Source of the DNA: Cryptomeria japonica
Lineage: Eukaryota > Streptophyta > Pinopsida > Cupressales > Cupressaceae
NCBI RefSeq assembly: GCF_030272615.1
Contig: NC_081415.1
Span: 233,193,303 to 233,257,302, forward strand
Reading direction: 5' to 3'
DNA length: 64,000 nucleotides
Numbering within the stretch: the stretch's first letter is position 1; each line of letters opens with the position of its first letter. A model generated the notes under the pieces. That model did no database searches. It was not told the origin of the DNA and saw only the letters and a list, made by a program, of their open reading frames with translations. Made by a program: the position numbers and the translations under genes. Shown here in pieces: positions 44,622 through 57,039 of the stretch.

Positions 44622-47266
44622 ATGCCTGTCACAAGATCACAAAAGGAAAAAGGTATAATGCACACAAACAACAACCAGTCTGTAAATCCAACTTGGAATA
44701 TGGACATGTCAACTAGTCAACAATCAGGTTCTCAGGCAATGTTTACCCTAAATGAATTACAACAACATTTAACAAAAGAAGAAATTGAGTCAGCTCAACA
44801 TGATCCACATGTCCTTATAATCTTAGATGCACTTATACATAGTGATAGGGACACATATCTCTCGTTGTTATTACAAAATGGGGCAACACTACTTGAAGAT
44901 TTTGATGTCACAAAGATATTACCACTGGGAAAAACTTTAGGTCAGGATAACAATCAAACACCGCCCATAACACAAATGCAAGGAACGACCTCAAGTTTTC
45001 CTCAAAACGTACCTATCCAAACAAATGTCAATACAAATGCAAACTTTCAAACAATTGCATCATCTTCGGTGATAAATGTTATTATACCAACACAAAGCAT
45101 ATCGATAATATCAAGTGTCTCAACACCTATTCAAACACAAGCAAAAAGTGCAGCCAACCTTTGGTTTGCTATTCTATAGGATCAACATATAGTCCTCAAA
45201 ATGTAAATCTAGGTCTTACCAATACAACAAGTACAACTCAACCAAACATGGGTTCGCATATCACTTATTTCATGGTACCTAGTGGAACACACAACACACA
45301 AAATTATAATCATGGTACCTTCCAACAAGCTCCTAGTTATGCAACCGCAAATCCTTTTGTGGGACATACGTAAACACAAGGTGCACCTTTTACCCAAACA
45401 GATATTCTGACACAACAATTATAGAATTTGCAACATCAAATGACGACCATGCAGACCGGTAATGATAAAAAGAGCTACACAATGCAGGACTTACATCCTT
45501 ATACATTCGATCACACATTATACATGTTGCCTTTGCCACAACATTTTGAAACACCTAAATTTGATAGATATTGAGGGAAGGGTGATCCTAGAGACCATAT
45601 CAGAGAGTTTTTTATAGCATGTATAGAGGTTGCAATAGAAGATACTTACTTAATGAAACTATTTCCTAAAAGTCCCAGGGGTCCGGCTTTAGAGTGGTTT
45701 TCACATTTACCACGAACCATCACATCATGGGGAGAATTAGCTGAATAGTTTATTGCAAACTTTCACATAACATTGAAACCCTGGTTACTTTGATGGAATT
45801 GTGTGCTGCCAAACAATATTAGAATGAAACATTTGCATCCTTCATACAATGATGGAGGGCTCTCTATAGGAGGTGCAAGACAGTTATCCCAGAAACAGAG
45901 CAAGTGGATATGTTCACAAAAAACTTGATTCCCAAAAATTAAATATCTGATACAAATGCAATGTTTAACCACATTCAAACAAATCACGGAAAAATCTCTA
46001 AAATGTGAGAAGGGACTAGTGGAACAAGGTCCTATTAAGTATGGGAACACCAACAACAATAACAAATCCAAGTTTTGGTCGAAAAATAAAAATGTGACCA
46101 ATGATGGTACTATAGACGCTAGAATGATAAACATAACTCAACCAGTTTTATCTTTGGGAACGAGTCAGTCATCTAATCCACGTATAGGGAATAACATGAC
46201 CTCCACAAATATAAACGCTACACAAAACATGAACACAAGGTACCCTAGGGTAAATGCCCCAAGAAGAATTTACACACCTCTAGGAGAACCTATTAAGTCA
46301 GCACTCAAAAAGTTAATACAGACAAACATGATCACTTTACTGGAAATAGGAGTATATGAACCAGGTCCTTTCAAACCCACATGGTGGAATGATAATGATT
46401 TCTATGATTATCATCAGACTAAAGGTCACAAAACAACAAGTTGCTACAAATTGAAAAAATTGGTCCAAGATATGATAGACCAAGGGGACATCACAATCGA
46501 TACATATAAAACCCCAGCAAATACAAATCATATAATTTTTAAGGATCCAGTTGTTAAGCATGACAAAGGGAAAGCTACCACATCCGGTACTCAAAACAAT
46601 ACAGCTAACTACACAAAGGTCTCATATGGCTACACTATTCATGCCATTAACTCAGGAGATATAGTAAAAAATGATTCACAAGAAACACTTAATAAAGATG
46701 AGCAATATCAAGACACTCACACAGATGATAACCAAATTTGCATGATATCAAAGGTAGTAATGTATGATGATGATAGAAATCTTTGTCTCAGAGACTGGGG
46801 GCATGATCAACCATCTCATTCAGGTTGGTTTGAAGATGAACTCATAGAACACATCATGGATGTCAAACATACACATAAAGACTATGAAGAGGGATTTAAC
46901 ATAAATCTTGATAACACAACATATGATACCAACAAAACCTTTAAGTCATATGATATAGTGGCTACGATCACCATAACTCCCAGAGATAGAGATTGTGCAA
47001 TAGTTACTCGCAGATCAAAGGTAATTTTACAAGGTATACCACAAAATCATCCACCAGCAGTAGGGACCTATAATGTTGTTGAGCAACTTAAGAAAAATTT
47101 GACACATATATCATTATTCAAACTTTTGTGTATTTCACCCACTCATAGAGCTATACTGGACAAAGCACTTCAAGATTCGGTAGTAGAAAAAGATATAGAT
47201 GAAAATGCCTTCCAGTCTATGGTAGGAAATTTGACACAAGGCACACATATTGCATTCACAGAATAA
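44622..47266 (+). pseudogene. gag: Tat element gag
   Basis: It starts M-P-V-T-R-S-Q-K-E-K-G. An N-terminal Gln/Asn/Thr-rich region runs to 45176, where the frame shifts. The capsid part (45480-45930) has 'HFETPKFDRY', a TGA where Trp is expected, 'GKGDPRDHIREFFIACIEVA' and 'GPALEWFSHLPRTITSWGEL'. The last 436 codons (45956-47266) are open and contain a Tat-type zinc-binding motif with the first Cys replaced by Tyr ('YDYHQTKGHKTTSCYKLKKL') and 'PLGEPIKSALKKLIQTNMIT'. The TAA at 47264 separates it from protease in the same frame. Confidence 0.85.
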
Positions 47267-47785
47267 AATGTTCCTAGTGATAGACTGCTTCGTAACGAAC
47301 CACTACATTTGGAAGCTTACATTCATAAGAGAAGAATTAGAAGAGTACTCATAGATGGAGGAGTCGGTCTCAACATTTGTACTTTAAAAATGGTTAAGGC
47401 ACTAGGATATTATGAACTTCACATTGATTCATCCAAGAGGATAAATATCAAGGCATACGATGATGAAGAACGTCCATAAAAAGGCATTGTAACATTACCT
47501 GTACAAGTGGGACCTATAACAATAGAGGTCGCTTTTCAAGTCTTGGATAAAGAACTGTGATATAACATGTTATTGGGCTACCCATGGATCCACACCATGC
47601 AAGCAGTACCATCTATATTTCATCAGTGTGTCAAATTCCTATATAATGTTATTGAAATCACCATAAAGGGTGGTCCAAATCCCTTCCAACATTGCAATTA
47701 CTTGAAAGAAAGTGTGGATAATCAGGTACCTATTAATCAAGCAACACCTCTCACTACACAACTAGAGGCATTAACAATCACATAA
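47267..47785 (+). pseudogene. pol: Tat element protease
   Basis: It continues the gag frame after one TAA. The aspartic protease site reads 'RRVLIDGGVGLNICTLKM', where the catalytic D-S/T-G position is D-G-G; this may be a variant of the group or a mutation. The conserved C-terminal block '[20 protein letters not shown]' is typical of Tat proteases. TAA (CAA to TAA) at 47478 and TGA near 47560 interrupt it. Confidence 0.82.
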
Positions 47786-48006
47786 ACAAAAAGGATACGC
47801 CTACAACATCCTCCTTACAAATACAAGATATGGGTTGTGGAGAGTATTCTATTGCAAATACTTTAAGTGGGAAACAACTGTCTCTTTCTCCTAAGTCTTT
47901 TGGGAAACCTCACAATATAGTACAAAAATAAGACAAAGGAAAAGAAATTGTTAGCTACACAGACTCATGCTCTTTCACTAGATGGAGTGATTGACAAGAA
48001 GAACCC

Positions 48007-48234
48007 TTGGACAAAAATGTTAACCATTGGATATATAGAGAAGAAGATCATATGACAATACCCAGAATACCCATAGATCAGTATGGAAATGGATTCAAAA
48101 TGCTCCAGAGACATGGATATGATGGTACCATAGGCTTGAGATTACAGAAACAAGGAAGACTAGAGCCTATTGTTCCTAATGATAATCCAAGGAATCAAGG
48201 ATTGGGGTATAAGCATGTACAACATATCACATAA
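48007..48234 (+). pseudogene. Tat G-patch-like segment after protease
   Basis: In the pol frame, 'GNGFKMLQRHGYDGTIGLRL' continues into 'QKQGRLEPI' and 'PRNQGLGYKHV'. The spaced glycines and the 'GLR.Q.QGRLEPI' pattern fit a G-patch RNA-binding domain, which occurs after protease in some Tat-like plant elements and in some retroviruses. The second region, 48271-48654, is an acidic, poorly conserved linker. No catalytic role is expected. Confidence 0.6.
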
Positions 48235-48861
48235 TCAAGACAACATACCCTTGATATAATAAATCAACCAATGAAACCATCAGATTACATACCACAAAGG
48301 GATTTGTCCATGCAGCTGCTTCCATCTTCATCTCAAACAAGTAATCAAGTACTTGCATCGCCTAGTGCGGAATCAGATGGAGAAGACATGAGACAACTCC
48401 TGCAAGAACCTAGCATTGAGTCACAAAATGATGCAGTTGTTGACACAATAGTACAAGATAATGTGGCAATAGAGGTAGGTTTACCACCAACAAATGAATC
48501 TAATCCATGGTTATTATCACTACTTCTTCCATGGGAAATGACTCAGGATCAACCTGATGAATCTGATGAAGAAATATTGCAAAGGCTTATACCAGGCTTA
48601 AGAAGGGTAACTACTTTCCAAAGAAGACCCGTCAATCTACAACAGAATCAGTGACAGGAACAAGAAGAAATAAGTGATGATAGCTCACATGATGAAACAT
48701 ACAATGAAAGTGAGATAGACTCTCATGACTATGAGTTCTTATCACTCCATGATTCTAGCCCACCAACAAGTGTCATACTAAGGTATCAAATAAAGCCTAT
48801 ACAAGATGAAAATACACAAAATCTTTCAAACAATCAAGTCTTCATTTTATTAGAGTCTACT

Positions 48862-50050
48862 ATGGAAGGGAGTATTTATTTTCCCCTTGTACATTCACAC
48901 TTGATTGATTGGGGGCAAGAAGGAAAACCAACATGGGATTGGTTTGAAAATGACAAAGGAATTGCAGAATTTCTTGGAGTCAGAGAGGGATTTCCACAAG
49001 GTGATCACAAAGCAGGGTTTGTTGTAGACCTGGATAGAACATCATACTTTGGAGAAGAAAGTACTTCTACAATAGAAGATAAAGATCAAACTACCCATAA
49101 TTGCAAGAGCAAGTTGGGTAACCTTCCTATTGAAAAAGAAAGTTCAACATTGCTTATAGAAGAAACAAAAGAAGTAAACATAGCAGAAGGGGAGGTTGTA
49201 CATAACATCCATCTGGAAAAATCACTAAGCAAAGAAGAAAAAGACAGATTCATTCATTTTTTCAAGAAACAACCTATCAACTTTGCTTGGTCCTATGTAG
49301 ATATGCCAGGATTAGACCTTGAATTAGTATTGCATCACTTGCCTTTGATACCAGGAGTTAAACCTTACAAGCAAAAATTGAGAAAAATGCATCCAAGTAT
49401 TGCATTACTAGTTAAAATGGAACTACAAAAGTTGTTGGTTGTAGGTTTCATTAGACCTATTGCTTACATGGAATGGATATCCAACCTGGTACCTATGACT
49501 AAGCCCATAGGAGGAATAAGAATTTGCATGGATTTTTGGGATCTAAATAAAGCTTGTCCTAAGGATGACTTCCCGCTACCCAATATTGATATGATAGTTG
49601 ACCTAACAGCTGGAAATAAAATGCTATCCTTAATGGAAGGTTTTTCAAGATATAACTACATTAAAATTGCACCAGAAGATCAACATAAAATGACCTTTAC
49701 ATGCCCATGGGGAACATACTGCTGGAATGTGATGCGTTTGGTCTCAAAAATGCTAGAGCAACATACCAAAGAGCCATGACAATGTTGTTTCATGACATGA
49801 TCCACAACATAATGGAAGATTATGTGGATGACATATTGGCTAAATCACAGACAAGAGAAGATCACCTTACAGTCCTTGCACAGATATTTGACAAGTAAAA
49901 TGTTAGGGTTTATAGTGTCATACAAAGGAACTGAAGTAGACCCTTCCAAGGTCAAGGAAATAATTGATATGTAACCTTTGTCAATGCTTAAACAACTAAG
50001 AGGGTTACAAAGAAGACTACAATTCATAAGTAGATTCATAGCACAGTTGG
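48862..50050 (+). pseudogene. pol: Tat element reverse transcriptase with N-terminal linker
   Basis: The 305-codon piece has the linker 'IDWGQEGKPTWDWFENDKGI', then RT: 'KSLSKEEKDRFIHFFKKQPI', 'GVKPYKQKLRKMHPSIALLV', 'GGIRICMDFWDLNKACPKDD' and 'LSLMEGFSRYNYIKIAPEDQ'. The catalytic Asp of that motif A is Glu. A frameshift near 49735 moves to 'FGLKNARATYQRAMTMLFHD' and 'YVDDILAKSQTREDHL' at 49821, where YVDD is intact. The frame returns near 49900. Inactive through both the Asp change and the frameshifts. Confidence 0.92.
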
Positions 50051-50560
50051 TAGATAAGTGTCACCCATTCCAGCATTTACTCAGGAAAGGAGTTACTTTT
50101 AAATGGACAAAACAATGCCAAGAAGCTTTCCAAGCTCTTAAAGATTATCTTCTAAACACACCGGTGTTAGTATCACCTACTCCAGGAAAACCTCTATTTT
50201 TATACATATCAACAACAAACTCAGCTCTAGGAGCTCTATTGGCACAACATGATGAAAAAGGAAAAGAAAGATCCATTTATTATATTAGTAGGACTCTGAT
50301 CGACTATGAGCTTAATTATACCCCTATGGAGCGAGCATGCTTAGTAGTAATATTTTCATCCCAAAAGCTCAAACATTACATGCTAAATCATAAGGTACAA
50401 CTCATTGCACGCTTTGACCCACTCAAGTACCTATTGAGCAGAGCAACATTGACCGGATGATTGGCTAAGTGGGTTATGATCTTGAGCGAATTTGATATAG
50501 AATACATAGACAAAAAATCCATCAAAGGACAAATTATAGAAGATGAATTAGTAGAGGCTC
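50051..50560 (+). pseudogene. pol: Tat element first RNase H
   Basis: The connection 'FQHLLRKGVTFKWTKQCQEA' is followed by 'LFLYISTTNSALGALLAQHD', 'RSIYYISRTLIDYELNYTPM' and 'ERACLVVIFSSQKLKHYMLN', the classic gypsy RNase H order. The first catalytic Asp (usually Y-x-D) is Ser or Thr here, so it is degenerate, as often in Tat where a second RNase H is present. A TGA near 50458 (R or W codon) precedes the tether. Confidence 0.85.
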
Positions 50561-50629
50561 CTTTATAGGACAATCATCCGTTGTTGATAGACTTTCCAGA
50601 CAAATCTGTGTTTACATTGACTGCATCTA

Positions 50630-51060
50630 TAATGTGGAAATTATATTTTGATGGGTCATATACAAGTCATGGATCTGGAGCAGGGATTCTTTTTGTCACC
50701 CCTTAAGGGGATACTATACCTAAGTCATTTAGGATCAATTTCCAATCCACAAACAATATAAATGAATATGAAGCTCTCCTCATAGGACTTCATACAACTG
50801 TATAGTAGAGAATAAAAGAATTACAGGTCTATGGTGATTTGCAATTGATTGTAAACTAGGTCAATGATGATTATAACATAAAGGATGACAAGCTCATACC
50901 TTATAAGAAGCTGGTAGAAGATTACAAGGAGCACTTCAGCAAAATTAGCTTCGAACAGATCCCAAGGATACAAAACAAGGTAGCAGATGCCATGGCTACC
51001 ATAGGAACTCTTCTGAATATGCCTACTAATGAAACTCAGTTTGAGTTCATCATAGAATAG
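50630..51060 (+). pseudogene. pol: Tat element second (archaeal-type) RNase H
   Basis: A second RNase H module opens 'MWKLYFDGSYTSHGSGAGIL', retaining the catalytic Asp, and continues with 'INFQSTNNINEYEALLIGL', retaining the catalytic Glu. The remaining part is interrupted by TAG stops (50805, 50858). A second RNase H of this type between the first and integrase marks the Tat lineage. It is annotated as a pseudogene because of the stops. Confidence 0.85.
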
Positions 51061-52386
51061 TTGATGCTACCAGCATATGAGACTCCCCCAACAAAACATG
51101 TATGTGCAATTGTGGGTCCTGAATCACCTTGGTACAATGAAATATATACATATTTACATACTCAGTATATGTCACCGGATTTGTCCAGAAATCAAAAGAA
51201 GACCTTTATTCATCAGGCATCTAGATACACCATTATAGATAATAATTTGTATAGAAAGGGCTTCAATGGAACTCTTCTTTGATGTCTTGATGAGAATGAA
51301 GCACAACTTTCTTTAAAGGAAGTCCATGACGGAATTTGTGGGGCTCACCAAAGTGGTCCACCATTGTCAAAGAAATTGTTGAGGATAGGTTATTACTGGC
51401 CAACTAGGGAAAAGGACGCTTATAAGTATGTGCAGAAATGTAAGCAATACCAAATGCATGGAGACCTCATTCATGCACCAGCACAAGATCTTCAACCTAT
51501 TACATCACTATGGCTATTTTCATAATGTGGATTATATCTAGTGGGTAAAATCAACCCTACTTCTTCCAATGGGCACAAGTTCATCTTAACGGCCACTGAG
51601 CACTTTACCAAATGGATTGAGGCAATTCGTCTTACATACACTACTGGAAAACAGATAGAAAAATTCATGCTCAACTACATTATATGTAGATACGGGATTC
51701 CAATGTGCTTCGTGACAGATAATGGATGTCCATTTAAAAAACAGGAAGTGAAAGAGTTGTGCGACAAATTTCACATACAACAGAGATTTGCCACACCATA
51801 TTATCCACAAAGCAATGGACAAGCAGAGGCAACAGATAAAACAATATTGAAAATTCTTAAGAAAGTTGTCACTGACACATGATGGGACTGGCATGTCCAG
51901 TTAAATCCCGCTCTTTGGGCTTAAAGAATAGGAGTACACACACCTATAGGAGCAACACCATATTCCTTGGTCTATGGTACAAAAGCAATACTCCCCATTG
52001 AAATATAAATACCATCTCTAAGAGTCTCCTTACATAACATCATATCAGAGGAAGACTACCGAGTAGCAAGGTTACAAGAACTAGAAACGCTTGATGAAAA
52101 AAGATAAACAACGTTCAATCATCTACAAGGGTATCAAAATAGACTTAGACAGAGTTATAATAAATGAGTCTACCCATGAACTTTTTAAGTGGGAGATCTA
52201 GTTCTTAAAGAGAATCAAAGGAACCTAGTGGAATGAGAAAAGCAAGGGAAATTTGAACCTAACTGGCAAGGTCCTTTCATCATAATAGGGGTTATAGGCA
52301 ATGGAGCATATAATTTGGCTACCATGGAGGGAGATCCACTCTCTAGCCCTATGAACAACATGCACCTTAAACGATATTATACCTAA
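51061..52386 (+). pseudogene. pol: Tat element integrase
   Basis: The zinc region has 'VHDGICGAHQSGPPLSKKLL' and 'YKYVQKCKQYQMHGD', with Tyr at one of the two Cys. The core has 'FILTATEHFTKWIEAIRLTY', where the first catalytic Asp is Glu, 'CFVTDNGCPFKKQEVKELCD' with the second Asp intact, and 'ATPYYPQSNGQAEATDKTIL' with the Glu intact. The C-terminal domain 'KFEPNWQGPFIIIGV' and 'GAYNLATMEG' ends at 'MHLKRYYT', the usual end of gypsy pol. Several TGA and TAG stops interrupt it. Confidence 0.9.
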
Positions 52387-53519
52387 GGGTTGGGTTAATT
52401 TAGGTTTTACTTTCCAAATTGCATATCATATTTTTCAAAACATTGCATTACATATAGTTTCTTTTTTAAATGAATTGCATTCTCAAAAGTTTCTGCATTT
52501 TCATATAGTAGTACCAATAAAACAAGGCAATTGTTCAAGTTTATCATTCATTTGCATTCAAGAGAAGCAAGGGTCATCTTGTTTCTTAGATATTCGGACA
52601 TGAAGTCTTTGAGGTTCTAAGGTCATTCATTTTCAACATTACCCTATGATGACGCTTTACTTATGGTTGGGTAGCGATTTCACTATTTGAGACTTGTCAA
52701 CCCAAAATCTATCAATTGCTATATCTCAAAGCATATTAAGAAGATCTCTAATTCATTATAGACACCTAGTTGATCATATGACTAATGAAAAATCTAAAAT
52801 TCTAGTTCAGCGCCCCTGTAATTGTCATACCCAAGTAGGTTTCATTACTTACAACTCAAGGCAAGAAAATAAAAAGCAAAAGAGCTATGTCAGATATTCA
52901 TCTCAAGGAAAAAGAGCAATCATATATAATTGAAATATCATGCATGCAAGTGCGACAAAAAGCTTGACTATGGGAACATGCAAGTAACTCCATCAGTGCT
53001 ATGAACACCTACTGGCAATGGAGCAATATTTGAGAAACTGCAGTCTATAACCTTGTCGGAGCTCTCAAGGATTGCTGGTAGCGAGGCTCTATTCAGGATG
53101 CTTTTGAAGTTAGGATAATCCATGTAGCTATTCATATAGGATGCTAAGGATCTTTAGTGAACACAAGAGCAGGAATTAACTCATCTGCACATACATGGGC
53201 AAAAGAAGATCAAAGTTTTGAGAACCAATGGAGAAGTTTTCTGTGTCTCCATTTGTAAATCCTAGTCATTAAGTGTGTTGAGTTGAATGTTCCAAAGGGC
53301 CTTAGGGATTGATTGACTACTTATCTATGAAATATTTTGCACCTCCATTTCAATTGGTGTATTACAAATGCTAAAACAAACACAGTCAACCTTGTTTGAA
53401 TATGAAAGGCATCTTCATCATGCATATTGCATTAACATAGGTCATTTCAAAAATTCATTTGTCTCCACATGTATTCTCCAGATCATCATGTCATACAGGT
53501 CTGCACACTGGGGGCATAA

Positions 53520-53800
53520 CTGAAAAAATCCTAAAAATCATATAAAGTCCTGAAAAAATCATAAAAATCATATAACATCCTTCAACAAAATACAAAAACA
53601 ATGAAAAACACAAAATCCAAAAACAATGAAAAACTTAAAATCCAAAAACAATGAAAATTCAAAATCCAAAAACATTGAAAAACTCAAAATCCAAAAACAA
53701 TGAAAAACTCAAAATCCAAAAACAATGAAAAACTTAAAATATAAAAACAGTGAAAACCCAAAAATACCAAAAACATCCATATAATGTCCAGAAAAATCAA
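53520..53800 (+). repeat. A-rich tandem repeat, about 28-bp unit
   Basis: The unit 'atccaaaaacaatgaaaaac' plus 'tcaaa' or 'ttaaa' repeats about seven times from about 53600 to 53755. It is preceded by 'ctgaaaaaatcataaaaatc' repeats and followed by more degenerate 'tccaaaaaca' units to about 53880. Unit lengths vary by a few bases. Confidence 0.85.
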
Positions 53801-54819
53801 CCAAAAACATCTACAAAATGTCCTAAAAAAATCAACCAAAAACATTCAAATATCAATCCACATAATCCAAAAACATCGAAAAAAGCTCTTGGAAAAGAGC
53901 AAAAAATTGAAAAGCAATCAATCAGAAAAACTTGCAATAAAATGTCTCACGAGAAACAAATACCCTAGCAGATATCTAGCAAACACTTCGCATGAAGTTA
54001 ACAAAGGATACAACTATCCAGTCAAACATCCGCAATCAACTGATCAAACTGTCTTATCAATCGTATCATATCCATATCAAGTGATCATTATCTTGTCTTA
54101 AACAGAAGAGGATACACTCGAAATCAAACAGGTCAGTCTTAAATGGGGTCCGCAACTTTCTGAGAGCAGACATTATCAACCATCACATCAAGCAACTTAG
54201 AATGAAGGCACAAGGTCAATATAGCTACTGAATTTTGTCTAGGTCAATCTTTATCTTTTATCATTTGGTGATAGATTATGTTCCTATGCTACTCAGGGAT
54301 GTCCACAAGTGACTAGAGGAGCTATGATAGGCATTATCTTTTTCTTTGTTTTCTATTTGTGGTGTGAATCGATGAAATTCTAGGGAAATTGCTCTAGTGG
54401 GTGTTTGTAATAGGAGCATTCAGTTATTGGATGCCACAAATACCTTGACCCCTAGTGTAATTCTCAAAATGGAGGGTTCACTCCTTGTTTGCTATGTGTT
54501 TATTTCTACAATGAGATATCTTTACATCTTGGTTCCTTATACCCTGATTTTCTAAGCTTCATTATTCAATAATAAGGCTCAGTGATGAATATATATTGCG
54601 CAATAAAATATGTGACACAGGTTCGTGATTCTTTCAATTTCATTCTCATCTCATATGTTTATTGATAGTTTGCTGATTTCTCATCTTCTCTCTAAATCAC
54701 ATTCTTTCTAACTTTCTTTCTATCATCACTCTCTTCTCTCTATCATCTGATTAACATTTCTTCATGATGTATCTGAGTTAAAAATTTGTTCTGCCATTAT
54801 CATACAAAAACAAAAATAG

Positions 54820-55010
54820 ATTCCATTAAACATTCATAAAGATTCCATTGCATTCATATAGATACCATTGCATTCATAAATATCCGTTAATATGCATTCA
54901 TATAACTACCATTGCATTCATTAGCATCATTGATACATATATATAGATACCATTGCATTCATAAATCATATAGAATCAAATAGATATGCATCATAAAACT
55001 CATAGCATCA
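54820..55010 (+). repeat. Short tandem repeat 'accattgcattcata'
   Basis: Imperfect units such as 'gattccattgcattcatata', 'gataccattgcattcataaa', 'actaccattgcattcattag' and 'gataccattgcattcataaa' recur at irregular spacing of about 17 to 60 bases. They lie between the 3' spacer and the antisense gene. No coding role. Confidence 0.75.
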
Positions 55011-55575
55011 TATAAGCATGCATAGGAAACAAAACATAAATAGATCATTGCCAAAAATTGCATCTCATATATATAACTCAAAAATAATAATGTGTATGAA
55101 TACAATAAATAAGCTCGAAGGCTCAGATAACATGATAAGTGTCTCAACCAACACTGCCTCTATCGGTAGGTGGATCCTGTCCACTAGATCCTGCCCCAGG
55201 ATGTCGAGGTGGTCCCATAACACCACCACTGCTAGTCCATCGAGAAGTAGATCCACTCGATCTCCTCCCCTTAAAGGCACTAAAACTAGGCTCTCTCTGA
55301 CCCTCAGGGATAGCTCTCTCATAAACCTATCGATAGTATATAGCCTCCTGTGCAGTGGTAAAATACCTATCTACCTGGTCACAAGCATCTATACCTGGTC
55401 TAAAAAGTTGATCAAATGCATCCATCGTAATCTGACCTCTCCAGACTACCTCATCTCTATCCCTCTAGAGACGATCCCTCTCAGCCTCTAAAGCACCATA
55501 GTCTTCATGGTAGGATTCTCGCTCGACATCTCGTCTAGCGACCTACTCCAAACTCTGGATCCGTGCTCTAAGAAT

Positions 55576-57039
55576 CTATGGATCATCCTCATCGCCCACC
55601 TGTCCTCTCCCAGCCTCTACAAAAGACACATCCTCTAGCTCCAGCATATAATCATCATCATCATCTCCATCATCATTTCTTGATGACTCTAAAGAATCAT
55701 CGCTATCCCCACTGCTGATAGACTCAGTGTCTCCACTAATGTCTACATCCTCGTCTCCTTCACCTCCCTCATCTCCTATCTCATCCTCTCCCTCCACTCC
55801 CTCATCTCGCTCACCTCCTCTCCTCCTCCAACTCTCTCCCCCCGTCTATCCTCAAGTGCTATCTAGGATGGTGAATCTATTGTGCTGTAATCGAAATAAC
55901 AGGATCAGTAAGTGGAATTGAACTATGTCTAGAAAACCATGCATCGTACTTTGGCGTAGTCCCTGGATCTGCTGCACCTCTACCCCAACCCTAGAGTAAC
56001 AGCTAAAGAGCATCAAACTTAGCAGAACCAACATGTGGCTGTATGCACACCCCCCAATCAGATACCTCCCGAGATACACAAGAAAAGTAAGTAGTAACAA
56101 CTGGTGTCACATGTACCTCTCCAAACTATCTCAATACTCGACCTGGGAGATACATCTCTATAATCTGTTGCATCTCAAAATTCCTACTGATTAGATACCT
56201 CTATTGTTGATAGAAAGGCAAGTGTACTACGACATTCACCCAATTGGGGAAATCTAAGTATGGTCTCCAAATAAAATGCTGCAGTATGTCAAATACAAGG
56301 TGTTACCTGAACCCCTGTGTCTGAAACCTGCTGTGTACCTAAAAGCATAAGGCTCACTAGGCTGCAAATCAACATGAATAACTAGCCTCGAAATAGAAAT
56401 ATGCTCCCATGCCCAAGTCTGGAGCAGTGTCACACCACAACTGATAGACCGATATCCAAGATATACAATCCCATGCATCTGATAATATAACATGGCCAAT
56501 AGACATGGACCCCATGCATATACTTGTTGATGAACAATCATATCATGGAGCACTAATCCCCATCCCATTGGAAATCTGTGACCTCATCTGTCAAGTATCA
56601 AAAAACTACCAACAACACCGCATAGTACAATAGTCATGTCATCATAATCCAACTAGACCCAAGGGATGTCATATCAGCCACTCATCTGCAAGTCCTGTAT
56701 CTCACACTTGAAAAGTGCAGACAATCCAGAAATGCCATCATCATGGTCGTACACAACTCTCTCACCATGAATTGTAATATGCAGTATATGCCATACATCC
56801 TCTAACGTAATGGATGCCTTCCCAGTGGGAAGATGGAATGAACAAGTCTCAGAATGCCACCACTCTATCAAAGTTGTAATCATGGCCCTATTGGCCGTAA
56901 CCTCTGGTAAGTGTAATACATGATATAAACCAAGCTGGCGGATATGCTCAATCTCCTCATCAAGCAAGTCAACACGAAGATCAAGTCCACTGGGTCTGCT
57001 CTGTTGACAATATAATACTCCAATGTTCTCTTGCAACAA
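55576..57039 (-). pseudogene. Antisense plant-mobile-domain gene in the Tat element
   Basis: Oriented opposite to gag-pol. From 57039: 'IRQLGLYHVLHLPEVTANRA', 'TLIEWWHSETCSFHLPTGKA' then 'SITLEDVWHI'; later 'LLQTWAWEHISISRLVI', 'NWVNVVVHLPFYQQ', 'EMYLPGRVLR' with 'FGEVHVTP', and 'KYDAWFSRHSSIPLTDP'. These in order match the plant mobile domain (PMD) of MAIN/MAIL-type proteins. An acidic tail (55797-55576) follows. Stops and two frame changes (near 56250 and 55860) inactivate it. Extra antisense ORFs downstream of pol are known in Tat elements; the PMD is found in both host genes and transposons. Confidence 0.85.

Larger units (their letters stand above)
52387..55575 (+). other. Tat element 3' spacer between pol and the antisense gene
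   Basis: About 3 kb without a supported gene. It contains an A-rich tandem repeat (53520-53800), short repeats around 54820-55010, and a G-tract 'actgggggcataactg' at 53507. Several 60-105-codon frames (52694, 53750, 53784) are low-complexity or without homology. A long non-coding spacer downstream of pol is common in Tat elements. The 55065-55322 open frame on the minus strand lies at the end of the antisense gene and has no recognised domain. Confidence 0.55.

Noticed and set aside
53507-53520. G-tract 'actgggggcataac' as the Tat polypurine tract with a 3' LTR starting after it
   Set aside because: The following sequence does not match the Tat 5' LTR start (TGTTGTAGACACC), and the antisense gene lies further right, so the 3' LTR is more likely beyond the window.
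53600-53760. Regular A-rich repeats as a CRISPR array
   Set aside because: Units abut without unique spacers and the sequence is clearly plant retrotransposon DNA; it is a simple tandem repeat.
55065-55322. 85-codon minus-strand frame as a separate gene
   Set aside because: It follows the antisense mobile-domain gene in another frame with no recognisable domain and lies next to simple repeats; it may be a decayed tail of that gene at most.
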